64,000 nt of DNA from Azotobacter chroococcum (GTDB lineage: Bacteria; Pseudomonadota; Gammaproteobacteria; Pseudomonadales; Pseudomonadaceae), in NCBI RefSeq assembly GCF_004339665.1, contig NZ_SMMU01000004.1:1-64000 (forward strand). Direction: 5' to 3'. Position 1 is the first letter of the stretch. Each line of letters begins with the position of its first letter. The position numbers and the translations under genes are program-made. The notes beneath the pieces were generated by a model. That model was not told where the DNA came from, did not search any database, and saw only the letters and a list, made by a program, of their open reading frames with translations. Below are positions 49,703-58,562 of this stretch, piece by piece.

Positions 49703-51031
49703 ATGAGTGTTCTACCCGAGGCGGTCTGCTGGCATGAAGGCATGCAGTTGCTGCCCCAGCACTTCCAGCTCCAGGGCCTGCGCGCGGAGGCCTTGGCGGG
49801 GCATCTGGCCGGGGCCTGCAATCCCTGGTTCTGGGGCGTCGAGACGCTGGAGGTCGATCCTGCCGCCCTCTGTGCCGGCCGGGTACGGGTGACTGCCCTC
49901 GAGGCCATCCTGCCGGACGGCCTGCCGGTCAGCCTGGGCGCCGCCGCCGATGGCGCGCCGCTGGAGCTGGACCTGGCCGAGGCGCTCGCCGGCTCGGCCG
50001 CCGGCGTGACCGTCTACCTCGCCGTGACGCCGCTGGGACGGGCCGGCCAACTGCTGCCGCTGAACGGGCGTCTGCGCTCGGTGGTCGGCGATGCGCTGCC
50101 CGACCTGGCCAGTGGCGAGCATCCCGAGCCGGTCGTCGTCTGGCGGCCGAATCCGCGCCTGGTCACCGCCGGCGGCCGGGCGGACTCGGTGTGCATTCCC
50201 CTGCTGCGGGTGGGCCGGGAGGGCGGCGGCTATGTTCGCCTGCCCTATGTCGCGCCGACGCCGCGCATCCTCCCGGAGTCGCCGCTGGGCGGGAAGGTGC
50301 AGGCCCTGTGCGGCCGTGCCCGGGAAAAGTGCGTGTTCCTCGCCGGGCGCCTGCGCCAGGCCCAGCAGGCCGGCAACGCCGAGGATGCCGCCGAGCTCCG
50401 CCTGCAGCTGGCGGCCCTGTGGGCGCGCCTGCCCGAGGTGGAGGCGGCCCTGAACGGGCGCAGCACCGATCCGGCGACCCTGCACCGGCTGCTGGCCGGC
50501 ATGGCCGGTTCCTGGTGCGCGCTCGATCCGCTGGCCGGCGTTCCGGCGTTCCGTCCCCTGGCGTTCGAGGACCTGCAGCGCGGCTACGACGAGGTGCTCG
50601 ACTGGCTGGCGGCGGCGCTGGCGCGGATCAGGGCCGGCTACCGGAGTCTGCCGTTCGAGCAGGACCGCCATGGCTTCCATATCCGCCTCCCGGACCGCGA
50701 GCAGCCCCGCCAGCGCCTGGTGATCGGCCTGCGCATGCCGGCCGGGGCCGGCGAGCAGGCGGCCCGGGACTGGCTGGCGCAGTCCATCGTCGCTTCCGAG
50801 GCGCATGTCGCGACCCTGGCCCGCCAGCGCATGGGCGGGCTTTCCTGGCAACCCATGAGCCGTCAGGAGCAGGTCGCCTACGGAGTCGGCGAGGACACGC
50901 GGATCTTCGTGCTCCAGGCGGCCGGCGAGTGGTTCGACCCGCGCCAGGCGCTGCGCATCGTGCCCTGCGGCAGCGCGGCCGGCGGCCAGCCCTGGCAGGT
51001 CGTGCTGTTCGCCGATGCCGTCGACGGCTAG
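49703..51031 (+). CDS. tssK: TssK, T6SS baseplate-membrane connector
   Basis: 442 residues. The beginning SVLPEAVCWHEGMQLLPQHF is the family signature, and the C-terminal FRPLAFEDLQRGYDEVLDWL and FVLQAAGEWFDPRQALRIVP fit TssK. It links the baseplate to TssL and TssM. The next gene starts 18 bases later. Confidence 0.94.
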   Translation: MSVLPEAVCWHEGMQLLPQHFQLQGLRAEALAGHLAGACNPWFWGVETLEVDPAALCAGRVRVTALEAILPDGLPVSLGAAADGAPLELDLAEALAGSAAGVTVYLAVTPLGRAGQLLPLNGRLRSVVGDALPDLASGEHPEPVVVWRPNPRLVTAGGRADSVCIPLLRVGREGGGYVRLPYVAPTPRILPESPLGGKVQALCGRAREKCVFLAGRLRQAQQAGNAEDAAELRLQLAALWARLPEVEAALNGRSTDPATLHRLLAGMAGSWCALDPLAGVPAFRPLAFEDLQRGYDEVLDWLAAALARIRAGYRSLPFEQDRHGFHIRLPDREQPRQRLVIGLRMPAGAGEQAARDWLAQSIVASEAHVATLARQRMGGLSWQPMSRQEQVAYGVGEDTRIFVLQAAGEWFDPRQALRIVPCGSAAGGQPWQVVLFADAVDG

Positions 51032-51049
51032 CGCAGCAGGGAGCCGCCG

Positions 51050-51814
51050 ATGGTCGAGCAGGAGATGGATCCGTATGCGCCGGGCCCTGGCGAGGCGCCC
51101 CTGAGCTCCGCCTTCGGCCAGGCCTGGCGCGAATGGCTGGCCGTGCGGCGCGAGCTGGAGGACGAGGAGGCCGGCGAGGCCGAGCGGGTCGCGCGGCTCG
51201 CCGAGCAGGCCGGGCGTATCGCCCGGCGGCTCTGGCGCAGCGCCTTCGCCGGCGCCGGCGACGCGCCGCACCAGGTGAAGGAGGTGGTCTACGCCTTCGT
51301 CGCCCTGGTCGACGAGACCCTGCTGTTCAGTCCCTGGCCGGGCCAGGCGGCCTGGCAGGAGAAGCCGCTGGAGCTGCGCCTGTACGGCAGCCGCAAGGCC
51401 GGCGAGCGCATCCCGCTGGCGATCAGGAAGATCCTCGACGAGCGCGCGCCGGCCACCCGGGACCTGGCCAACGTCTACCTGCAATGCCTGATCCTCGGCT
51501 TCCAGGGCCATCTGCGCGGTCCGCGCGGCCAGGCCCTGCACGAGAAGTGGCGGCATGCGCTGTTCGACTTCGCCTGGCTGCGCGAGCCCGCCATGCCCGA
51601 TGCGGTCGAGCTGATCGGGCGCCCGGCGGCCGTGGCGCCCGTGCGCCTGCCGGTCCGCCGCTCGCTGCCCGACGGCCTGCGCCTCGGGCTGGCGATCCTC
51701 GGGATGGCGGTGTTGCTGACGCTGCTCGGCCACCTGTTCTGGCGCGACATCGCCCGCTCGCTGGAGCCGGTGCTGTCCGCCGAGGTGACGCTGGCGCCGG
51801 AGCGGACGCCATGA
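51050..51814 (+). CDS. tssL: TssL, T6SS inner-membrane protein (DotU)
   Basis: 254 residues. The cytoplasmic DotU domain has VKEVVYAFVALVDETLLFSP and LYGSRKAGERIPLAI, followed near the C-terminus by one membrane helix (LGLAILGMAVLLTLLGHLFW). There is no OmpA-like peptidoglycan-binding extension. Its stop overlaps the tssM start (ATGA). Confidence 0.94.
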   Translation: MVEQEMDPYAPGPGEAPLSSAFGQAWREWLAVRRELEDEEAGEAERVARLAEQAGRIARRLWRSAFAGAGDAPHQVKEVVYAFVALVDETLLFSPWPGQAAWQEKPLELRLYGSRKAGERIPLAIRKILDERAPATRDLANVYLQCLILGFQGHLRGPRGQALHEKWRHALFDFAWLREPAMPDAVELIGRPAAVAPVRLPVRRSLPDGLRLGLAILGMAVLLTLLGHLFWRDIARSLEPVLSAEVTLAPERTP

Positions 51815-54800
51815 CTCTGCCGGAAATCGACGCGGCGGTGATCGTCGTGGTCCTGCTGTTGCTGGCGGCCGCGTTGCTGCTCGTCTGGCTGCGCAGCCAG
51901 GCGGGCTCGGCGGTGCGCGGCTTCTACGCCGCGGTGCGCCAGATGGAACACGACCGGGCGGTGAACGACCGCTACCAGACGCCCTGGCTGCTGATGCTCG
52001 GCGACGAGGAGCGCTGCGCGCAGCTGTGCCTGGACTGGCAGCTGAGGGCGGCCGGCAAGCCCGCCTGGTTCGGCTGCTGGTGGAGCGACCCGGATGCCGC
52101 GCTGCTGGTCGTGCCGGATGCCCTGTGCATGCCGGAGGCGGGGCGGCCGAGCCGCTCCGGCACCTGGTGGCGCGTGCTCGGCCTGCTGCTGCGCCTGCGT
52201 TCGAGCCGCCCCCTGGATGCAGTGGTCTGGGTCGTGCCGGCCGCCGCCCTGCTGGACGGCGAGCAGGCCGTGACCCGGGGCATCGCCGCGCGCCGCGCCT
52301 TCGTCGAGCTGCTGCAGCGCCTGGGACTCAGCCTGCCGGTCTATGTGCTGGTGACCGGCATGGAGGAGGTGCCCGGCTTCCAGGAGCTGATCGCGGCGCT
52401 GCCCGAGGAGGCGCGCGACGCGCCACTCGGCTGGTCCTCGCCCTTCGCGCCGGAGACCGTCTGGCAGTCGCACTGGAGCGACCTGGCGCTCGACCGGCTG
52501 GGCCGCACGCTGTCCGAGGCGATCGTCGAGATCGGCGCGCTGTCGGGGCGGGTCGGCGAGGCCCTGTATTGCCTGCCGCAGCAGTTCGAGGGCATGCGCG
52601 GCGGCCTTCAGGCTCTGCTCGACCCGGTGTTCCAGGGCAATGCTCTGGGCGAGGCGCCGCGCCTGCGCGGCCTGTACTTCATCGCCGGCCGGCCGGCGGC
52701 GGGCGGCGAGCCCGGCCGGGAGCTGTCGGGCCTCGACGTGCCGCCGCTGCGCGGCGTGTTTTCCCGCCAGCTCTGGCAGCGCCGCATCCTCGCCGAGCGG
52801 GGGCTGGCCCGGGCGGTGCCGCGCATCCTGCATCTGCGCCAGCGCTGGCAGCAGGTCGCCGGCGCCGCCGCCCTGGTGCTCGGCGCGTTCTGGATCGGCG
52901 CGATGCTGTGGGTCTGGTACGGCTCGACCCGCGAGGCCGAGGAGCTGGCCAGGCTGCTGCAGGAAACCCGCAACCGCTATGTCGCGCTCGACGACGCCCG
53001 CCACCGGGAGTCGAGCCGGCAGAACGCCCAAGCCTTCTGGACCCTGCTGGAGCGCGCGCCGCGCTGGCGCTTCGCATCTCCGGCCTTTCCGACCTCCTGG
53101 CTCTCGCCGCTGGATCGCCGGCTGGAGGCGACCCTGGAAAGCGCGGCGCGGCAGCGGCTGTTCCAGCCGCTGCGCGACCAGCTGGCGGCCGATCTGGAGG
53201 CGCTGAACGCGACGCCCGGCGCCGGGCGGCATTCCAGCCATGAGGGCGACAGCCCCGAGCAGTGGCAGAACTACGTCCTGGCCAAGGGGCTGGTCGAGCG
53301 GGTCATGCGCCTCGAGCAGCAGAACCGCTGGCTCGCCCAGGCCCTGGGCAGGCCCCTGGCGCCCCTGGAGACCCTCGCCGCCCTGGGGCGGGACGCGCTG
53401 GACCTGCAGCCGGGCGCCGGGCCGATGCGCCATGAGGCCTTCTACAACGAAGTCCTGCGCACGGCTCCCGGGCCGGCGATGCAGCCGTTGAACCTGCACG
53501 GGAACCGGAAGATCGCCGAGCGCTTCCAGCACCTGATGCAGCTGTGGCTGACCCAGTATTTCCTGGCCGAGAACTTCGTCCGTCCGGCCGGCTACCTGAA
53601 AATCCACATCCAGAAGCTGAAGGCCGGCTATGGCAACTCCCTGCGCGAGCTCGAGGAGGTCGGCGGCCTGATCGACAACCTGCAGGATCTCGTCGCGCTT
53701 ACCAACGCGGCCTGGGGGCGTGGCAACGGACGGGACCTGGTGCCGGGCTACGAGGCACTGCTGGACAGCGCGCGGCAGAGCACGCTGCTCGGGCCCACGG
53801 TGGTGCAGGCCGTCGATCTGGAGGCCTCCCGCCTGCAGAAGAGCTTCCGCGACCAGTGGATCGCCCAGGCGGGCTCGCGCGACAACCTGCTGGTGCTGCT
53901 GGGCGGCGGCAGCCTGGAGCTGCAGGAGCACGTCGCCGGGCTGGACAAGTCCATCGAAAGCCTGCTGCGGCGCGATTTCGCCGCCGTCGCCCTGCAGCGC
54001 GAGGACGCGGCCGAGTCCCGCGCCCAGCCCCTGGCCATCGATGCCCGCGCGCTCGACGCCGCGCTGGGCTACTACGCCAGCTACAAGGGCTATGCCGGGC
54101 AGGAGCTGGCGCAGATACCGCCGGCGTACCGCACGGCCCTGCTCGGAGCGGCCGCCCGTGCGGCCTCGCTGGCCATGTGGAACAGCCTGGAGTCGAAGGG
54201 CGGCGTTCCGCGCCTGGGTGGCGAGCGCTCCTTCGACGTGCCGGCGGACAAGGCCCTGCAGCTGCAGGAGGCGTTCGCCGAGCTGGATCGCGGCGATCTG
54301 GCCCAGGCCCTGCTGGACAACCTCAACCGCCGGGCCCTGGGCGACGTGCAGGAGGCGCTGGCGGAGATCGAGGCGCTGCCCATGTTCCACCAGGCCTACG
54401 ACTTCGCCCGCTGGGACGGCGGCAAGAGCCTGGGCCTGCAGATGTTCCGCGCCCAGGACCTGCAGGACCTCAAGCAGGGGCTGGCCCAGCAGTTCGCGGT
54501 CATGCTGGAAGCCACCCAGGGCAGCGCCCAGGCGCTGGAGTGGCTGCAGATGCAGCGCTCGCACCTGTCGCTGGGCGACTACGAGAAGGTCCTGCGGCTG
54601 ACCGCGCTGGGCGAGGAGATGCTCAAGCACAAGGCGCAGAACCCGGCCAGCGCGCCGGCGCTGTTCCAGCAGCTGGTCGCCCGCGACTTCATCGAGATGG
54701 ACAGCGGCAGCTGCTCGGCCATCCTCCAGGCCGCCTACCTGGCACCTGGGAGCGACGACCTGTCGCGGCGCGGGCAGGTCCTCTGGGAGGAGGCCCGGCA

Positions 54801-55614
54801 GCGCTGCGAGTTCCTCCAGCAGCAGCGCGCGGCCGCCGCCTGGAACCGCCTGGCCGACTATTTCAACCAGTACCTGGCCGAGCGCTTCCCGTTCTCCTAC
54901 AGCAGCCGGGCCGTCGACGTCGATCCCGACCGGGTCCGCCACCTGCTGCGGCTGATCGACGAGCATCTGCCCCAGGCCGAGGAGGGCCTGCAGCTCGCCC
55001 GCTCGTCCGACCGGCAGGCCGCGCAGGACTTCCTGCTGCGCCTGAAGCAGGCCGCCGGCTGGCTGGGGCCTCTGCTGCTGCGCGACAAGAACGGCCTGCA
55101 GGGGCTCGACGTGGAGGTGCGCTGGCGCACCGACCGCGAGGACGAGCGCGGCGCCGACCAGGTGATCGCCTGGTCGATGCAGGCGGATCGCCAGGAGATC
55201 GCCTATCCGGGCGACGACCTGCAGCGCCTGCGCTGGACTCAGGGCGAGCCGCTCCGGCTGGTGCTGCGCTGGGCGAAGAACGGTTCGCTGCGGCCGGTCA
55301 ACGATCCGCTGCAGCCGAGCCTGGCGGTCGCCGACTTCGAGGCCGGCTGGGAATACACCGGCCCCTGGGCGCTCCTGCGGCTGATGCGCACCCACGTCGC
55401 CGTGCAGCGGCAGCCGGACGTCGACTACACCGATTTCCCGCTGACCTTCCAGTTGCCGGTCTACGGGACCTACAGCAGCGACAGCCGGGCGACCATGTTC
55501 ATGCGCGTGTCGCTGATGACCCAGGGCGGCAAGGCGCCGCTCTCCATCCAGCCGCTGCCGGTGCGCGCGCCCCGCTCCCCCTTTGCCACACCGCCCGTGC
55601 AGCCGCGCTGGTGA
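51811..55614 (+). CDS. tssM: TssM, T6SS inner-membrane protein (IcmF), no P-loop
   Basis: 1267 residues from the ATG at 51811; the frame is open far upstream but through tssK and tssL in another frame. One N-terminal helix (AAVIVVVLLLLAAALLLVWL), a cytoplasmic domain, a second helix (AGAAALVLGAFWIGAMLWVW, near 350) and a long periplasmic part. Where TssM proteins often carry a Walker A motif, this one reads PWLLMLGDEERCAQ, so NTP binding is unlikely, as in several TssM subfamilies. It bridges the envelope between TssL and TssJ. Confidence 0.94.
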   Translation: MTLPEIDAAVIVVVLLLLAAALLLVWLRSQAGSAVRGFYAAVRQMEHDRAVNDRYQTPWLLMLGDEERCAQLCLDWQLRAAGKPAWFGCWWSDPDAALLVVPDALCMPEAGRPSRSGTWWRVLGLLLRLRSSRPLDAVVWVVPAAALLDGEQAVTRGIAARRAFVELLQRLGLSLPVYVLVTGMEEVPGFQELIAALPEEARDAPLGWSSPFAPETVWQSHWSDLALDRLGRTLSEAIVEIGALSGRVGEALYCLPQQFEGMRGGLQALLDPVFQGNALGEAPRLRGLYFIAGRPAAGGEPGRELSGLDVPPLRGVFSRQLWQRRILAERGLARAVPRILHLRQRWQQVAGAAALVLGAFWIGAMLWVWYGSTREAEELARLLQETRNRYVALDDARHRESSRQNAQAFWTLLERAPRWRFASPAFPTSWLSPLDRRLEATLESAARQRLFQPLRDQLAADLEALNATPGAGRHSSHEGDSPEQWQNYVLAKGLVERVMRLEQQNRWLAQALGRPLAPLETLAALGRDALDLQPGAGPMRHEAFYNEVLRTAPGPAMQPLNLHGNRKIAERFQHLMQLWLTQYFLAENFVRPAGYLKIHIQKLKAGYGNSLRELEEVGGLIDNLQDLVALTNAAWGRGNGRDLVPGYEALLDSARQSTLLGPTVVQAVDLEASRLQKSFRDQWIAQAGSRDNLLVLLGGGSLELQEHVAGLDKSIESLLRRDFAAVALQREDAAESRAQPLAIDARALDAALGYYASYKGYAGQELAQIPPAYRTALLGAAARAASLAMWNSLESKGGVPRLGGERSFDVPADKALQLQEAFAELDRGDLAQALLDNLNRRALGDVQEALAEIEALPMFHQAYDFARWDGGKSLGLQMFRAQDLQDLKQGLAQQFAVMLEATQGSAQALEWLQMQRSHLSLGDYEKVLRLTALGEEMLKHKAQNPASAPALFQQLVARDFIEMDSGSCSAILQAAYLAPGSDDLSRRGQVLWEEARQRCEFLQQQRAAAAWNRLADYFNQYLAERFPFSYSSRAVDVDPDRVRHLLRLIDEHLPQAEEGLQLARSSDRQAAQDFLLRLKQAAGWLGPLLLRDKNGLQGLDVEVRWRTDREDERGADQVIAWSMQADRQEIAYPGDDLQRLRWTQGEPLRLVLRWAKNGSLRPVNDPLQPSLAVADFEAGWEYTGPWALLRLMRTHVAVQRQPDVDYTDFPLTFQLPVYGTYSSDSRATMFMRVSLMTQGGKAPLSIQPLPVRAPRSPFATPPVQPRW

Positions 55615-55630
55615 GTCCCTGGAGGTTTCC

Positions 55631-56707
55631 TTGAGTTCCGCCCTGCCTTCGCTCCCCCTTGCCCCGGACGGCCTGCTCGAGCCGCTGTCGGCGGACTCGC
55701 CCTGTGGCCCGAGCCTGCGCTACGACCCGGACTTCGACCGCCTGCGCGAGGCTCGCCGGGAGGACGACGCGAGCCTGCCGAGCGGCGTCTGGCAGGCACA
55801 GATCAAGCGCAGCGACTGGGCGGCGGTGGAGAAGCTGGCCGGCGAGCTGCTGCTCGCCCGCAGCAAGGACCTGATGGTGGCCGCCTGGCTGGGCGAGGCC
55901 TGGCTGCACCGCCGGAGCTGGGAAGGACTGCCCCAGGCGCTGGCGCTGGTGACCGGGCTGTGCGAGCGCTATCCGGACGAATTGCATCCCCGGGCCGAGG
56001 AGGGCGACCGTTCCTGGCGGGTGATGCCGCTCGACTGGCTGATCCGCCGCTACGCCGAGCTGCTGCTGCTCCGCCTGCCGCTGTTCGAGCCGGAGGTCGA
56101 CGAGTTCGGCCCCTTCGCCCTGCACGACTGGCGGCAATTGCAGCTGCAGCAGGTCGCCGGCGGCGACGGCAAGGCGGCCAAGAGCGCCGCCGAGACGGCC
56201 CGGCAGAAACAGCGGAAACTGAACGAGCGGGTCAGGAGCACGCCGCTGCCGGTCTGGCTGCAGCGCCGCGACTGCCTCGAGCGGAGCACGCAGTCGCTGG
56301 AACGCTTGGAGCGCTGGAGCGACGACTATCTGGGCGACCTCGCGCCCGGTTTCGGTCCGCTGCGCGAGGTCATCCGCCAACTGATCGCCCTGATGCAGGA
56401 GTTCATCGCCATGCACCCGCACGCGTCCGAGGCCGTCGCGGCCGTCCCCTCCCAGGCCGCAGAGGCCGCTGCGCAGGCGGGCGCTGCCGCGCCATCCGGC
56501 CTGCCGGGCAGCCGCGAGCAGGCCTATCGCCAGCTGGAGTTGATCGCCGATTACCTGGCGCGCACCGAGCCGCACAGCCCGGTGCCCTATCTGATCCGCA
56601 GGGCGGTGGAGTGGGGCCACAAGCCCCTCGGCGACCTGCTCTCCGAACTGCTGTCGGCGGACCCGGAGGCCCGGCGCGTCTGGACCCTGCTGGGCATCCT
56701 GAAGTGA
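55631..56707 (+). CDS. tssA: TssA, T6SS assembly protein
   Basis: 358 residues starting at a TTG codon (55631) with GGAGG five bases upstream; no ATG is well placed, and an upstream ATG at 55583 overlaps tssM. ImpA_N domain: EPLSADSPCGPSLRYDPDF, KRSDWAAVEKLAGELL and PDELHPRAEEGDRSWR. The C-terminus SPVPYLIRRAVEWGHKPLGD is the conserved TssA end. It primes and coordinates sheath and tube growth. Last gene of the plus-strand T6SS operon. Confidence 0.92.
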   Translation: MSSALPSLPLAPDGLLEPLSADSPCGPSLRYDPDFDRLREARREDDASLPSGVWQAQIKRSDWAAVEKLAGELLLARSKDLMVAAWLGEAWLHRRSWEGLPQALALVTGLCERYPDELHPRAEEGDRSWRVMPLDWLIRRYAELLLLRLPLFEPEVDEFGPFALHDWRQLQLQQVAGGDGKAAKSAAETARQKQRKLNERVRSTPLPVWLQRRDCLERSTQSLERLERWSDDYLGDLAPGFGPLREVIRQLIALMQEFIAMHPHASEAVAAVPSQAAEAAAQAGAAAPSGLPGSREQAYRQLELIADYLARTEPHSPVPYLIRRAVEWGHKPLGDLLSELLSADPEARRVWTLLGILK

Positions 56708-57210
56708 CGGCCCGGAGCCTTCCCATGGGCGCCTCGCCGCTTCGGCCGAGGTGAGACCGTGCCTGGAGTTACCTTCCTCATATAGATAGATGGAGGTGGT
56801 CACCGGCCCGTCGACCGGCTTCTCCCGGCCGTTCCCGGTTTCCGCCTCGTTCCGGCCTGTCGGTCGCGCGGGCCGCCGCCAGCCGTACCTTCGCCTTTCC
56901 ACGCCGTCGCCCATTCTCTCGTGTCCGCAGTCCGGCACCGCCTGCCCGTTGCTGGTGGGCTCCTGGCGGGCGCCGAGCGGGCGGATCGGACGGGGATACA
57001 TGCCCTGTCGACTTTCCGACACCTTATTTATATTTTTTGTTATACATATAACAATTTTCTGTTTTCGAGCCTGATCGCGCCGTTAGGCGGCTTTTAATAT
57101 AAATAAATAATTGATTTTACTGATATAAATTTTGCGTTGGTGATGGCGATTGGCTGGCACGTCCTGTGCTTTCTGTTTTCTGAATATATAGAAAATGGAG
57201 TCATGACCGC
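56708..57210. promoter_or_regulatory. AT-rich promoter region before the molybdenum operon
   Basis: 502 bases without a gene. The last 180 bases are unusually AT-rich. A dyad TTGTTATA-CA-TATAACAA (57037-57054) resembles the TATA-rich half sites of ModE operators, but with a much shorter spacer than the 6-8 bases usual there. A second dyad TTTTCT/AGAAAA (57176-57195) lies just before the ribosome site GGAG of the next gene. Regulation by molybdate through ModE is plausible but not established. Confidence 0.45.
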
Positions 57211-57807
57211 ATGAACCTGCCCGCTCTTCTCGCACATGCTCTCTGGCGCGGTGTGCGGATCTCCCGCTTCTGGCTGGCAATCGCCGGCCTGTTCGCTGTC
57301 GGCGCCCTGCCGGCCTCTGCCGCCGAGTCGCTGACCATCGCCGCCTTCGCCCGCTACCTGCCGGCCGGGCGGGGCCGCCTGGTGCTGGCCTGGCCGAGCG
57401 GCCGGACGTTGGCGAAAGCGGAGGACCTCGTCGATCCGAAATTCGCCCGCATCGCCCTGCCGGACGAGCGTCAGGCGGTCTACGGCAAGGCCGCCAGCCA
57501 GTTCCTCGCGCGCAGCGCGCTGGCGCAAAGGCTCGAGGGCCGGCTGCTCATGGTGGCCAACGTGCCGCAGGTGTCGGCCTATCTGGTCAGCGGCGAGGTG
57601 GATGCCGGCTTCGTCAATCTCACTGACGCGCTCGGCGTGCGCGGGCGCATCGGCGGTTTCCTCGAGATCGACCCGGCGCTCTATGACGAGGTGCGCATCG
57701 TCGCCGGCGTCGTCGAGGGACGCGAAACCCTGCCCGGTGTCGAGGCGCTGGCCGAGTTCCTCGCCACGCCCGAGGCCAGGACCATCCTGACCAAGCACGG
57801 GCTGTGA
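57211..57807 (+). CDS. ModA-like molybdate-binding protein, shortened
   Basis: 198 residues against about 250 for ModA. Signal peptide to ...LPASAAES, then only a stub of lobe 1 (SLTIAAFARYLPAGRGRLV) before lobe 2 (NVPQVSAYLVSGEVDAGFVN, ending FLATPEARTILTKHGL). The usual first ligand-binding loop and roughly 70-80 residues are missing, without a frameshift. It overlaps modB (GTGA), so it is still translated in the operon. It may be inactive; the second binding protein downstream may have replaced it. Confidence 0.8.
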   Translation: MNLPALLAHALWRGVRISRFWLAIAGLFAVGALPASAAESLTIAAFARYLPAGRGRLVLAWPSGRTLAKAEDLVDPKFARIALPDERQAVYGKAASQFLARSALAQRLEGRLLMVANVPQVSAYLVSGEVDAGFVNLTDALGVRGRIGGFLEIDPALYDEVRIVAGVVEGRETLPGVEALAEFLATPEARTILTKHGL

Positions 57808-58499
57808 GCGAGCCGATCCGCTCGCTGGCGGCCGTGCTCGGCGAGCCGGCCGTCGTCGACGCCCTGCGGCTGACCGCCGAGGTGGCGCTGGCCACGCTGG
57901 TGCTGCACCTGCTGCTCGGCGTGGCGCTCGGCTATGCCCTGGCGCGCCTGGGCTGGTTCGGCCGCGGCCTGCTCGATGTGCTGGTGACCCTGCCGCTGGT
58001 GTTTCCGCCGGTCGCCACCGGCTTTCTGCTGCTGATGCTGCTCGGCCGCCGCGGCCCGCTCGGCGCCTGGCTGGGCGAGACCTGGGGCGTGGAGGTGGTG
58101 TTCTCCTTCGGGGGCGTGCTGATCGCCTCGCTGGTCGCCGGCCTGCCGCTGGTGGTCAAGCCGGTGCAGTCGGCGCTGGAAAGCCTCTCGGCGCGGCTCG
58201 GCGAGGCGGCCCGGGTGCTCGGCAAGGGCGAGCCGGAGATCTTCCTGCGCGTGCTGCTGCCGAACATCCGCGGGCCGCTGGCCGCCGGCCTGGTGCTCGG
58301 CCTCGGGCGCTCGCTCGGCGAGGTCGGCATCACCCTGATGCTCGGCGGCAACGTTTCCGGGCGCACCACCACGGTGTCGCTGGAAATCTTCAACGCGGTC
58401 GGCGGCGGCGAGTTCGAGCGCGCCGCCGTGCTCTCGCTGCTGCTCGGCCTGGTTTCCCTCGCGCTGTTCGCCGTGTTGCGCCGGCTGGGAGCCCTGTAG
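57804..58499 (+). CDS. modB: ModB-type molybdate ABC permease
   Basis: 231 residues starting GTG within the modA-like stop codon. Five to six membrane helices and the ABC permease contact loop GEAARVLGKGEPEIFLRVLL. TLPLVFPPVATGFLLLMLLG is typical of ModB. It should form the inner-membrane channel for molybdate or a related oxyanion with an ATPase; the nearest ATPase gene, on the opposite strand, appears damaged. Confidence 0.93.
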   Translation: MSEPIRSLAAVLGEPAVVDALRLTAEVALATLVLHLLLGVALGYALARLGWFGRGLLDVLVTLPLVFPPVATGFLLLMLLGRRGPLGAWLGETWGVEVVFSFGGVLIASLVAGLPLVVKPVQSALESLSARLGEAARVLGKGEPEIFLRVLLPNIRGPLAAGLVLGLGRSLGEVGITLMLGGNVSGRTTTVSLEIFNAVGGGEFERAAVLSLLLGLVSLALFAVLRRLGAL

Positions 58500-58562
58500 C
58501 GGTTCCCGGCCTCTCCATTCCCAGGGTTTTTTCGATTTTCGTACTACCAGAGAAAGACTCCC

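Noticed and set aside
51475-55395. Minus-strand open frame of 1306 codons over tssL/tssM
   Set aside because: Antisense shadow produced by high GC codon bias; tssM on the plus strand has membrane helices and conserved gene order.
57203-57214. Three-codon frame ATG ACC GCA TGA overlapping the modA-like start
   Set aside because: The ribosome site GGAG is only two bases from this ATG and fits the start at 57211, so a leader peptide is unlikely.
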